Below are positions 1 to 6,887 of a stretch of 8,413 bases of DNA, one piece after another. The notes under the pieces were generated by a model, which saw only the letters and a list, made by a program, of their open reading frames with translations, did not search any database and was not told the origin of the DNA. The position numbers and the translations under genes are program-made. Origin of the DNA: Pseudomonadales bacterium. Its GTDB lineage: Bacteria > Pseudomonadota > Gammaproteobacteria > Pseudomonadales > UBA7239. Within the stretch, counting starts at the first letter, position 1; each line of letters opens with the position of its first letter. Where the stretch lies: NCBI GenBank assembly GCA_020443005.1, contig JAGRJA010000500.1:1-8413 (forward strand), given 5' to 3'.

Positions 1-383
1 AACAGAAGTAATTCAGCAAAAACTCTTTTCTCATAGACTATCCTCTAGATGAAAGAAAACTTCAGAAACGAGCAAAATCACAAAACACACCACCCCTCAT
101 ATTGCGACTCTGCGGAACATCTACGCCACAAAGACCAGTAAACTTTATAGCCGAGTTAACACAGAAAAAATACTATCCATATGGATAGTATTCCTGCAAA
201 GCGCAGCCCAATATCCTGCTCAGGCAAATTTCGGCAACCGCTCTTACCCTCGTTAAGCGCAACAAGGTTTATGCATTTATTCGCTCATTCGCAAAAGTCG
301 AAACCGGTGCCAAAAATCATGACTGTTACACGCCACATCATTAAAAGGTTTTTAAAGATTTACCAACCACAATAGGCGTTCAT
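1..383. other. Non-coding stretch upstream of the first gene
   Basis: I see no convincing gene here. A 64-codon open frame from 181 starts inside the palindrome's right arm, has no ribosome binding site and a composition unlike a real protein. The stretch is AT-rich, holds the palindrome at 169-192, and has a lone copy of its ACTATCC core at 38-44. It presumably carries the promoter of the gene at 384, but I could not pick out convincing -35 and -10 boxes. Confidence 0.6.
169..192. repeat. Perfect 24-bp palindrome
   Basis: The left arm AATACTATCC and the right arm GGATAGTATT flank a central ATAT, giving perfect twofold symmetry over 24 bases. On the minus strand the hairpin would be followed by six T residues (170 to 165, two of them inside the stem), so it could act as an intrinsic terminator for leftward transcription. 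It could equally be an operator for a dimeric regulator. No leftward gene ends just to its right; the nearest is the DUF2889 gene, whose stop is about 570 bases away. The symmetry is seen directly; the function is unknown. Confidence 0.75.
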
Positions 384-719
384 ATGAAAAAATTGAGTAC
401 ATTTCTCATCGCAGCAACTGCAGCCTGCAATATTAATGGTTTAAGCGTCGTCTCAGACGATGTGCAAATTGATGGTTATCTTGAAGTTAACGGGGTACAG
501 GAAGTCAGCACGGGTGTTACCGGTGATACTGATTTATGGGTTGATGGCAATGTCTCAATTGCCCCTTTTGTTTTTAACAACAAATTATTTATTCGCGATG
601 GATCTCTTGGCAATGTTGATTCAACAACCCTGGATGCAATGCGTGTTCAACACTATACAGGTGCAGGCAATACCGGAATGATTTCACCCCTCAAAACCCG
701 TCCGGCAAACAGTCGATAA
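384..719 (+). CDS. Small exported protein of unknown function, probably frame-disrupted at its 3' end
   Basis: I do not recognise this 111-residue product. It opens with MKKLSTFLIAATAA, a typical lysine-start hydrophobic signal peptide, so export to the periplasm or surface is likely. A cysteine at residue 15 follows TAA, which is a poor lipobox. The mature part (about residues 22-75) has short alternating hydrophobic/polar stretches each ending near Asp-Gly or Asn-Gly (QIDGYLEVNG, DLWVDGNVSIA, LFIRDGS), suggesting repeated beta-strands and turns. AGGCG sits about six bases before the ATG at 384. The last nine residues of this frame (LKTRPANSR) look unlike the rest. A different frame continues from about 692 to a stop at 794-796 and encodes a glycine-rich stretch plus a helix-like end. 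Losing one C in the CCCC run at 687-690 would explain this, and repair gives about 137 residues. It is more AT-rich than its neighbours. Confidence 0.6.
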   Translation: MKKLSTFLIAATAACNINGLSVVSDDVQIDGYLEVNGVQEVSTGVTGDTDLWVDGNVSIAPFVFNNKLFIRDGSLGNVDSTTLDAMRVQHYTGAGNTGMISPLKTRPANSR

Positions 720-758
720 AACAGGGAGGAACAGGTGGTGCGGGCCACCTGATGACGA

Positions 759-1526
759 TTAACGAAATTGCAACAGCTGTTCTTCGCAATCTGTGAAATC
801 AAGCATCGTGTTTTCGGTGCGAACCCCGTGCTCAATAGCCGGGCTGGTATAGGTGTAACAGGCACCGTACATGCCGTCTTTTTGTGCCAGAGCGGGCTCC
901 CCGGCAAGTTTGTTCATATCAAAGCGACGCGCTATGGATACAAAGTAGCCCTTCTGCAAAATAAAAGCGGCTTCAAGTTTCTCTTCGGGAAAATGCTTGC
1001 TCGCCCATTTGCCAAACCCGAGATAAAAGGGCTTTCCCGCCAAATCATCCGGCGCGGTGAGCTGGAGGTCGCGCGCCTGCCAGCGAAACACCTCTTCACC
1101 ATTACAAGTCACTGTTGCAATCGAATCGGCTTCATCCGTCTGGTCTGTTATTGCAATATCCCACTGCCTCACGGCTTCATCTGTTGCAGCCTGACGAATG
1201 GTCATCACGGTAAGATCGAGCAAGTGGGTGCAATTCGATGATGGTGGTTGATAGCGATTAAGTTCCTTGAGTGAACTGTGAATATCCACACCCACAAAGG
1301 CTTTGATTCTTTCCAGCGCACCGGGGCAACTGGTGTAAGGTACACGATGCGCCTGTGGCTCAATTGCTGTGACTACCCCCGCTTCGTGAAATACCCGAAC
1401 CTCGAAACCATGATTGGTATCTTCAAGTGCGCCGTGAACATATCCCTCACCTTGTTTAAGACGAATGCGTCGACGATAAACACCCGTGCCATAAGCAGGG
1501 TTCAAAGGGTAATCGGGCATACCCAT
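759..1526 (-). CDS. DUF2889 domain protein
   Basis: This 255-residue soluble protein matches my recollection of the DUF2889 family, whose biochemical function is not established. Family-like signs are the arginine-rich N-terminal stretch (YRRRIRLKQGEGY) introducing an acidic GALEDTNHGFEV strand, the central 'PGALERIKAFVGVDIHSS' segment, the conserved NCTHLLDL, and a C-terminal RTENTMLDF. There is no signal peptide or membrane segment. The start at 1526 is favoured because minus-strand TGGAGT lies seven bases upstream and a perfect TATAAT lies 33 bases upstream; a second Met two codons later is possible. It diverges from the P450 gene with 182 bases between starts and converges on the small exported gene, whose repaired frame would overlap its last 38 bases. 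A role linked to the P450 is only a guess from the arrangement. The assignment is by motif memory, not alignment. Confidence 0.75.
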   Translation of the reverse strand: MGMPDYPLNPAYGTGVYRRRIRLKQGEGYVHGALEDTNHGFEVRVFHEAGVVTAIEPQAHRVPYTSCPGALERIKAFVGVDIHSSLKELNRYQPPSSNCTHLLDLTVMTIRQAATDEAVRQWDIAITDQTDEADSIATVTCNGEEVFRWQARDLQLTAPDDLAGKPFYLGFGKWASKHFPEEKLEAAFILQKGYFVSIARRFDMNKLAGEPALAQKDGMYGACYTYTSPAIEHGVRTENTMLDFTDCEEQLLQFR

Positions 1527-1558
1527 GTGTAACTCCAGTCAATTTGATAGCGAACAGG

Positions 1559-1564
1559 ATTATA
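1559..1564 (-). promoter_or_regulatory. -10 box for the DUF2889 gene
   Basis: Read on the minus strand this is a perfect TATAAT, 33 bases before the DUF2889 start codon, predicting a leader of about 25 bases that carries the ribosome binding site. No good -35 hexamer lies 16-18 bases upstream, and that region is occupied by the proximal arm of the inverted repeat at 1581-1609. A weak -35 overlapped by a dyad suggests a regulated promoter, but this is inference. Confidence 0.5.
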
Positions 1565-1580
1565 GGCAATATAGGGAAAA

Positions 1581-1609
1581 GCGTTACCCGTAAAACTACA
1601 CAGTAACGC
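1581..1609. promoter_or_regulatory. Inverted repeat in the DUF2889/P450 intergenic region (operator candidate)
   Basis: GCGTTAC (1581-1587) and GTAACGC (1603-1609) form perfect 7-bp arms separated by 15 bases. The dyad covers the -35 region of the leftward DUF2889 promoter and lies about 100 bases before the P450 start, so a dimeric regulator bound here could affect one or both genes. There is no regulator gene in the window to assign to it. Confidence 0.4.
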
Positions 1610-1619
1610 CGATACCCAT

Positions 1620-1675
1620 TGCACAACAGGCATCACCTTCGGAGAGAAAACGACTACCCGGCTGCCTGTCTTGCA
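1620..1675. repeat. Imperfect 13-bp inverted repeat upstream of the P450 gene
   Basis: TGCACAACAGGCA (1620-1632) and TGCCTGTCTTGCA (1663-1675) are complementary at 11 of 13 positions (4 pairs, a 2-base internal loop, then 7 pairs), with 30 bases between them. It ends 33 bases before the P450 start codon. In RNA it would make a long-looped hairpin in the P450 leader; in DNA it could be a pair of operator half-sites. Confidence 0.4.
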
Positions 1676-1708
1676 CCAAACAACAAACACAAACAAAGAG
1701 GCGGTCAT

Positions 1709-3055
1709 ATGCCGGAAGCACCTTTATCGAAAGGATTACCCTTACTCGGCAACATGCTGGATCTGATGTTCAACCCGCTGCAAGGGCTGCTTGAATTATG
1801 CCGGAACAATGGCCCAATATTCCGCTTCCGGGCGCTCACAGAAGAATTTGTCGTCATGGCAGGCACCGATGTCAATCGCTTTCTCAGTGAAGAAGGCAAG
1901 GATTGCGTGTATTCCGGTGAATTCTGGAAAGACCTTGTCGCCTACTGGCATAACCCCAACGCACTGATTGCACTCGACGGACAGCCTCACATCGATGAGC
2001 GCCGTCAATGGAAACACTATGTATCAAGGGAAGTTGCCCATAATGAACAACAAGGCCTGATCAAGGCCATTGAAGACTATACCCATACACTTGCGAACGA
2101 CCAGCCAATTTCGGCACGACGCTTTTCCCGCACACTGGTCACCCGCGAGCTGTCATTTCTGTTTACCGGCAAGGTCATCAAATTATCGCCCAAACTGGGA
2201 GATGCCATCATCGACTACCAGCGTGTGCTGTTTAACACCTTGCTGGCACGAAAATACCCCCGCTTTATTCTTCATTTACCCTGGTTTCGCAATAACGAAA
2301 AACAGGTCAATGCGTTTGCCAGACAACTGATTGAACAAACCCGTAATAACAAAACTGAAAGCGATACCTTTTATCACTGGGCACTCAGGCGCGTCACCGA
2401 AGATAAAGAGCGGAATGAGGCCGAGCTCATCGCCACTTTCCTTACACCCTTTATTGCCGGGCTTGATACGGTTGCCAACACCCTTCTGTTTTTAATCAGG
2501 GAGATCACCGAAAACCCCGCCCTTTATCAACGCCTGCAAAAAGAAATAGACGACGAATTCAGGCATAACGATGGCCTGATCTCCTCACCGGATACCTTGC
2601 GTAAAGTGCCGGCACTGTTTGGCATCATTCAGGAAACACTGCGCAGATACCCCGTTGCCTTCGCCAATATGCGTCATGCCCGCTGCGATTTTGAATACAA
2701 GGGTTGCACCGTCAAAAAGGGCAGCCAGATCCTGTTTTTTACTGCTCAACCGCATTTCGATGAACGCTATTTTTCACAACCCGAACGCTTTGATATTGAC
2801 CGCTTTCTACCACCTCGCTCGGAACAGAAAACCCGCTATGCTTTTTCACCCTATGGGCGCGGCCCCCATATTTGTCTGGGCGCCGCCATGGCAGAGAGTC
2901 TGCTGTTAACCAGCGTGGCCTATCTGCTACATCACTTCCACTTTAATGCTGTAGAACCCGGCAAAAAATTCAAATACCTGTTTGACCCAAGCCTGAGCTT
3001 GCCCGACAGCTTCAAAATAAGATTAAAGCCGAGGCGAACAGGGCAATGTAGCTAA
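1709..3055 (+). CDS. Cytochrome P450 monooxygenase
   Basis: This 448-residue protein is a haem-thiolate monooxygenase that would hydroxylate a small organic substrate using electrons from a redox partner; none is encoded here. P450 landmarks appear in order: HxxxR haem-propionate motif (H94, R98), I-helix oxygen-activating AGLDT (250-254), K-helix ExxR (E309, R312), the PERF segment (358-361), and the cysteine-ligand loop FSPYGRGPHICLG with C389 as haem ligand. The loop has Tyr382 where Phe is usual, and Val follows the I-helix Thr. Length is slightly above the usual bacterial soluble P450. The N-terminus has no membrane anchor or signal peptide, so it should be cytosolic. The start at 1709 is chosen because AGAGG lies upstream and the protein then begins like other P450s (LSKGLPLLGNMLDL); the frame is open for 30 more codons upstream without family features. 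The CYP family and substrate cannot be told by eye. Confidence 0.95.
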   Translation: MPEAPLSKGLPLLGNMLDLMFNPLQGLLELCRNNGPIFRFRALTEEFVVMAGTDVNRFLSEEGKDCVYSGEFWKDLVAYWHNPNALIALDGQPHIDERRQWKHYVSREVAHNEQQGLIKAIEDYTHTLANDQPISARRFSRTLVTRELSFLFTGKVIKLSPKLGDAIIDYQRVLFNTLLARKYPRFILHLPWFRNNEKQVNAFARQLIEQTRNNKTESDTFYHWALRRVTEDKERNEAELIATFLTPFIAGLDTVANTLLFLIREITENPALYQRLQKEIDDEFRHNDGLISSPDTLRKVPALFGIIQETLRRYPVAFANMRHARCDFEYKGCTVKKGSQILFFTAQPHFDERYFSQPERFDIDRFLPPRSEQKTRYAFSPYGRGPHICLGAAMAESLLLTSVAYLLHHFHFNAVEPGKKFKYLFDPSLSLPDSFKIRLKPRRTGQCS

Positions 3056-3073
3056 AGGTTAAATTTTTCACCC

Positions 3074-3112
3074 GCAAAATCGCACTCCCGTTAACCGGCT
3101 TGCTGATTTTGC
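3074..3112. repeat. Inverted repeat between the P450 and SYLF genes
   Basis: GCAAAATC (3074-3081) and GATTTTGC (3105-3112) are perfect 8-bp arms with a 23-base loop. The rightward arm is followed by CTTTAAAAAAAA rather than a T-run, so it is not a standard intrinsic terminator for the P450 transcript. It may still terminate or protect the P450 mRNA 3' end, or overlap the control region of the next gene. Confidence 0.35.
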
Positions 3113-3137
3113 CTTTAAAAAAAAGACACTATAGACT
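3109..3137 (+). promoter_or_regulatory. Candidate sigma-70 promoter for the SYLF lipoprotein
   Basis: TTGCCT (3109-3114) and TAGACT (3132-3137) are separated by 17 bases, each matching four of six consensus positions. An A-run fills the spacer. The predicted transcript start is about 40 bases before the SYLF start codon. An overlapping TATAGA at 3130-3135 is an alternative -10 with a 15-base spacer. The 130-base gap supports a promoter of its own, but the boxes are weak. Confidence 0.3.
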
Positions 3138-3185
3138 AAGGTTAATTGACAAAATTTCTCCCACTTTTCATCTCGGGGCAAGACC

Positions 3186-3761
3186 ATGCAATCACCTCTC
3201 AAAACCCTCCCGCTCTCAGCCATTTTTCTTTTGACCTTGCTTGTATCCGGCTGTACAACCAATCAGGGAAACACCAATGATGAAAAACGCCAATTTATCA
3301 TGGCCATGAAAAATGATGTGTTAACCGAACTCTTCCAGAAAAAACCCTCAGCCCGCTCTGTGGTTAATAACGCTTCCGGTTATGCGGTATTCAGCAATGC
3401 CAATGTCAACCTGATTTTCGCCAGTTTTGGTGGCGGTTATGGCCTGGCCAAAAACATGCGCACTGGAGAACATACCTATATGAAAATGGGTGAAGTTGGT
3501 CTTGGCCTGGGTGCCGGCGTAAAAGATTTCCGCATCGTTATGGTTTTTCACAGCGAAGCCGCCTTAAACAACTTCATCAATAATGGCTGGTCCTTCGGCG
3601 GTCAGGCCGATGCCGCGGCAAAGGCCGGTGACAAAGGCGCCGGCATTGGTGGCGAAGCCGTCATTAACGGCGTAACAGTATATCAACTCACCGAAAGCGG
3701 GCTTGCGCTGCAGGCAACCATCAAAGGCACCAAATTCTGGAAAGACGAGGCACTGAACTGA
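3186..3761 (+). CDS. SYLF-domain (YSC84-like) lipoprotein
   Basis: This 191-residue protein has a lipoprotein signal peptide: hydrophobic residues 9-20, then lipobox VSGC with Cys23 as the acylated residue. Thr, not Asp, follows the Cys, so outer-membrane sorting is expected. The mature part is a SYLF (YSC84/DUF500) domain over about residues 55-190, recognised by SARSVVNNASGYAVFSN, a glycine-rich FGGGYGLAK, a MGEVGLGLGAG strand, then FINNGWSFGGQADAAAKAGD and a C-terminal GTKFWKDEALN. SYLF domains bind phosphoinositides in eukaryotes; bacterial members are mostly uncharacterised envelope lipoproteins, so the exact role is unknown. GGGG about seven bases before the ATG supports the start. It is separated from the P450 by 130 bases and from rapA by 254 bases, so it is probably transcribed alone. 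Confidence 0.9.
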   Translation: MQSPLKTLPLSAIFLLTLLVSGCTTNQGNTNDEKRQFIMAMKNDVLTELFQKKPSARSVVNNASGYAVFSNANVNLIFASFGGGYGLAKNMRTGEHTYMKMGEVGLGLGAGVKDFRIVMVFHSEAALNNFINNGWSFGGQADAAAKAGDKGAGIGGEAVINGVTVYQLTESGLALQATIKGTKFWKDEALN

Positions 3762-3786
3762 TTTACCAGTAGTACCCCAAAGCGAG

Positions 3787-3849
3787 GGATGTCTCTTCTG
3801 TTTCCGCGTTGCGATAAGGAAATCTTTTATCCAAGACTTTGGATGTCTC
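3787..3849. repeat. Short repeats in the gap before rapA
   Basis: The 9-mer GGATGTCTC occurs at 3787-3795 and again at 3841-3849, 54 bases apart in the same direction. AGCGAG (3781-3786) is also complementary to CTCGCT (3847-3852), and CCAAAG (3778-3783) to CTTTGG (3837-3842), so two mutually exclusive foldbacks are possible. A bulged hairpin around GATAAG and CTTTTATC lies between them. No gene is visible in 3762-4015; this may be a structured SYLF 3' UTR or chance. Confidence 0.35.
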
Positions 3850-3948
3850 GCTATCGGCACAATAAATACATGCAGAATAGTCTGAAAAAAAATATCCTTG
3901 CAATAAAGTGCAAAAACACCCCTGTACAATGTCTTTAGGCCTCCACCC

Positions 3949-3977
3949 TTGCCTATAGCATCACCTTTCCGCATAAT
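3949..3977 (+). promoter_or_regulatory. Probable sigma-70 promoter of rapA
   Basis: TTGCCT (3949-3954, four of six matches) and CATAAT (3972-3977, five of six) are separated by the optimal 17 bases. Transcription would start near 3984, giving a leader of about 32 bases before the rapA ATG. A second -10-like TACAAT at 3925-3930 has no good -35 partner. Confidence 0.5.
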
Positions 3978-4015
3978 GCGCCCTCTTTTGTCGCCCTTGC
4001 TGAAAACCGCTATCC

Positions 4016-6871
4016 ATGACTGAATTTGCTATTGGTCAACGCTGGCTGAGTGAAACAGAAACCGAGCTTGGGCTCGGCATCATCCAGTCCACTGACTACC
4101 GCCTTGTAACCCTTTTTTTTCCGGCTGTTGAAGAAGAGCGTACCTACGCCAAAGAAGGCGCACCTCTGTCGCGCATCAACTTTCGACCCGGCGACGCGCT
4201 TGAAACGGTAGAAGGCATACGGCTTTTTGTGTTGGATAGTGAGGAAATCGACGGCATTCTCTACTACAAAACAGCACATGCCGACGCCCCGGATGAACAC
4301 TTCGTGATACCGGAAACACAGCTCGGTCACCATATTGAATTACACGATGCCGAAGACCGTCTGTTCTCAAAACAGTTCGACAACCCGCGCTGGTTCGAAT
4401 TGCGCTATCAGGCAGCGCTGGCCAGGGAAGTCAACCAACTCTCACCGGTAAAGGGTTTGTCCGGTGTTCGTACCGACCTGATTCCACATCAGTTGTATAT
4501 TGCCAACCAGGTCGCCAGTCGCTATGCCCCCCGTGTTCTGCTTGCCGATGAAGTAGGTCTTGGCAAAACCATCGAGGCCGGCATGATCATTCACCAGCAA
4601 TTGCTCACAGGGCGCTGCAGCCGTGTATTGGTTGTTGTACCGCCAGCACTGGTCAACCAGTGGTTTGTTGAAATGATTCGCCGCTTCAACCTTCACTTTC
4701 ACATGTTCAATGAAAATCGTTATCTCTCACTGAAATCGCAGAATGTTGAACTTGATGACGAGTTTTCCGGTTTTGATCTTTCTGAGGAGGAAGACCACAA
4801 CCCGTTTCTGAGCGAACAACTGATCCTGTGTGACACCGACTTTCTTGAGCACTGCAACATCGATGAGCTGGCAAATGCCCACTGGGACATGGTTGTCGTT
4901 GACGAGGCGCATCATCTGGAGTGGTCAGAAACCGAAGCCAGTGAAAACTACCTGAGAGTGGAGCAATTGGCCAATAACAGCAAGGGGCTGTTGCTGCTAA
5001 CAGCCACCCCTGAACAGCTGGGCCGCGAAAGCCATTTCGCCCGTTTGCGCTTGCTTGACCCCGACCGTTTTCACAGTCTCCAGGCTTTTATTGATGAGCA
5101 AAAACAATACCAGCCAGTCGCAGACCTCGCCTGCCGCCTGAACGACGAATCACCCTGGGCCACTGATTTGATCACTGCTGCGCAAGCATTGCTGCCGGAT
5201 ATCAAACTGGAAGAAGCCAATCGGAACCGGGTCGTGCGCGAGCTGCTCGATCGCAATGGCACCGGGCGGGTACTGTTCCGCAATACCCGAAAGAATATCA
5301 GCGGCTTTCCTCACCGCAAGGTTCACGAAATTGCCTTACCCTTTCCGGAAAGTTTCGGCAGCGATTTCGGTGACAGGCTGGAAAACCTGCTGTACCCCGA
5401 AACCCTGTTCAATGATGACAGCTGGTGTCACTACGACAATCGCCTCGACTGGCTTTATCATTTCCTGAAACAAAACCCGCAAGAAAAGGTGCTGGTCATT
5501 TGTGCGCAACAAGCCACAGCCATTGACCTGAATGCCTACCTGAATTACAAAAAGGGGCTCAACACCAGTGTATTCCACGAAGGCATGGACATTATCAGCC
5601 GCGATCGCGCAGCCGCCTGGTTTGCCGATAGCGAGGAAGGGGCTCAGGCACTGATATGCTCGGAGATTGGCAGCGAAGGGCGTAACTTCCAGTTTGCCCG
5701 TCATCTGGTGCTGTTTGACCTGCCATTAAACCCCGACCTGCTTGAACAACGCATCGGCAGACTGGATCGAATCGGGCAGAAACACGACATACAGATTCAT
5801 GTGCCACACTATCAGCAGCACCCGCAAGCCGTGCTTTTCAACTGGTACCATGCTGGCATGAATGCTTTTGAAGCGACCAACCCGGCGGGTGAACACATTT
5901 ACAAACAATGCCGCGAAGCCCTGATTGGCGCTTTACAAAACCCGGCCGACCAAACCAGACAAGATGCGCTGATAAACGAAACCAGGGTGGCCACTTCGCA
6001 AATCCGCCACAAACTCGAAACCGGGCGCGACCGCCTGCTTGAGCTCAGCTCGTATAACGAGGAAGAAGCACAGGCGCTGGTCAGGCTGATACAAGACAGC
6101 GACACACACCCTCCCCAGGCCTTTATGGAAAGTGCTTTCGACCTCTTTGGCGTCGACACCGAAGAGCACTCTGAACACTGTACAGTGGTTCGCCCCGGCG
6201 ACCATATGTACGGTCATGAATTCCCCTCGCTGCCCGAGGATGGCATCACGGTCACCTACGACCGCGCAGTCGCACTTTCAAGAGACGATATGCACTTCCT
6301 GACCTGGGAGCATCCGATGGTCACCGGCACCATCGACATGGTGTTGTCGGAAGACAAGGGAAAAGCCAGTGTTTGTGTGCTTAAAAGCAAAGGTATCAAA
6401 CCCGGCACCTTGTTGATGGAAACCTTTTTTGTGGTTGACTGCCCTGCTCCCGCTTACCTGCAACTGCAACGCTTCCTGCCCAACCATGTGCTGCGCAGCC
6501 TGATGGACACCTCTGGCAAGGATATCGCCTCAGCCATTGACCACCATAAACTCAGCAGCATTTGCCACAAGCTTGAAAAAGCCGTAGCCCGCAAGATTCT
6601 CGATAGCCAGCAAAGCATCGTACACAAAATGCTGCAACTTAACCGTCAGGTTATCAATAAAAAATTCGAACTCATCAAGGAACAGGCCACTGCCAAACTG
6701 AAATCCGAACTCAAACAGGAACGGGATCGCCTGTTGGCATTGCGGGAAAAAAATCCGAATATTCGAGAAGAAGAAATCCGGTTTATTGAAATCCAGGCTG
6801 AAGCCTTGCGCGATTTGATCAGCCAGAGCAAATGCCAACTCGAAGGCGTACGCATTATCGTCGCTTCCTGA
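4016..6871 (+). CDS. rapA: RNA polymerase-associated ATPase RapA (HepA)
   Basis: RapA is a Swi2/Snf2-family ATPase that binds core RNA polymerase and helps recycle it from stalled post-termination complexes. At 951 residues it is close to E. coli RapA (968) and collinear with it. The N-terminal Tudor-like region begins FAIGQRWLSETETELGLG (about residues 4-110). The helicase core shows motif I DEVGLGKT (178-185), the DEAH box (296-299) and motif III TAT (329-331). The second RecA-like lobe has VFHEGM (519-524), motif V SEIGSEGRNFQFA (549-561) and motif VI QRIGRLDRIGQ (578-588). The RapA-specific C-terminal region follows, with charged helices near 880-935. Compared with E. coli, there is an acidic insertion around 245-260 and a shorter linker near 445-460. 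The start aligns with the family's N-terminus, though I see no good Shine-Dalgarno. All catalytic motifs look intact. Confidence 0.98.
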   Translation: MTEFAIGQRWLSETETELGLGIIQSTDYRLVTLFFPAVEEERTYAKEGAPLSRINFRPGDALETVEGIRLFVLDSEEIDGILYYKTAHADAPDEHFVIPETQLGHHIELHDAEDRLFSKQFDNPRWFELRYQAALAREVNQLSPVKGLSGVRTDLIPHQLYIANQVASRYAPRVLLADEVGLGKTIEAGMIIHQQLLTGRCSRVLVVVPPALVNQWFVEMIRRFNLHFHMFNENRYLSLKSQNVELDDEFSGFDLSEEEDHNPFLSEQLILCDTDFLEHCNIDELANAHWDMVVVDEAHHLEWSETEASENYLRVEQLANNSKGLLLLTATPEQLGRESHFARLRLLDPDRFHSLQAFIDEQKQYQPVADLACRLNDESPWATDLITAAQALLPDIKLEEANRNRVVRELLDRNGTGRVLFRNTRKNISGFPHRKVHEIALPFPESFGSDFGDRLENLLYPETLFNDDSWCHYDNRLDWLYHFLKQNPQEKVLVICAQQATAIDLNAYLNYKKGLNTSVFHEGMDIISRDRAAAWFADSEEGAQALICSEIGSEGRNFQFARHLVLFDLPLNPDLLEQRIGRLDRIGQKHDIQIHVPHYQQHPQAVLFNWYHAGMNAFEATNPAGEHIYKQCREALIGALQNPADQTRQDALINETRVATSQIRHKLETGRDRLLELSSYNEEEAQALVRLIQDSDTHPPQAFMESAFDLFGVDTEEHSEHCTVVRPGDHMYGHEFPSLPEDGITVTYDRAVALSRDDMHFLTWEHPMVTGTIDMVLSEDKGKASVCVLKSKGIKPGTLLMETFFVVDCPAPAYLQLQRFLPNHVLRSLMDTSGKDIASAIDHHKLSSICHKLEKAVARKILDSQQSIVHKMLQLNRQVINKKFELIKEQATAKLKSELKQERDRLLALREKNPNIREEEIRFIEIQAEALRDLISQSKCQLEGVRIIVAS

Positions 6872-6887
6872 GTTTCACCTGAAAATA

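Noticed and set aside
340..356. A second PmrA-box-like repeat (ATTAAA-N5-TTTAAA) before the small exported gene
   Set aside because: Both half-sites miss the G/T at the last position, and the implied transcript start near 380 would remove the ribosome binding site of the gene at 384.
181..375. 64-codon open frame in the left non-coding stretch
   Set aside because: Its ATG lies within the palindrome, there is no ribosome binding site, and the product looks like random translation.
733..750. GGTGG/CCACC hairpin after the stop of the small exported gene as a terminator
   Set aside because: The stem is short and no T-run follows; it also falls inside the putative frameshifted coding extension.
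768..1241. 157-codon plus-strand frame inside the DUF2889 gene
   Set aside because: It lies opposite a well-supported gene and has no recognisable features; treated as a shadow.
1619..1708. A 30-codon N-terminal extension of the P450
   Set aside because: The extra residues have no family resemblance, while the ATG at 1709 has a ribosome binding site and gives a typical P450 N-terminus.
3146..3151. Perfect -35 hexamer TTGACA upstream of the SYLF gene
   Set aside because: No acceptable -10 lies 15-19 bases downstream, and the implied start would be too close to the ATG at 3186.
3564..3974. 136-codon minus-strand frame overlapping the SYLF gene and the following gap
   Set aside because: Half of it is antisense to the lipoprotein, it has no clear ribosome binding site, and its sequence does not look like a folded protein.
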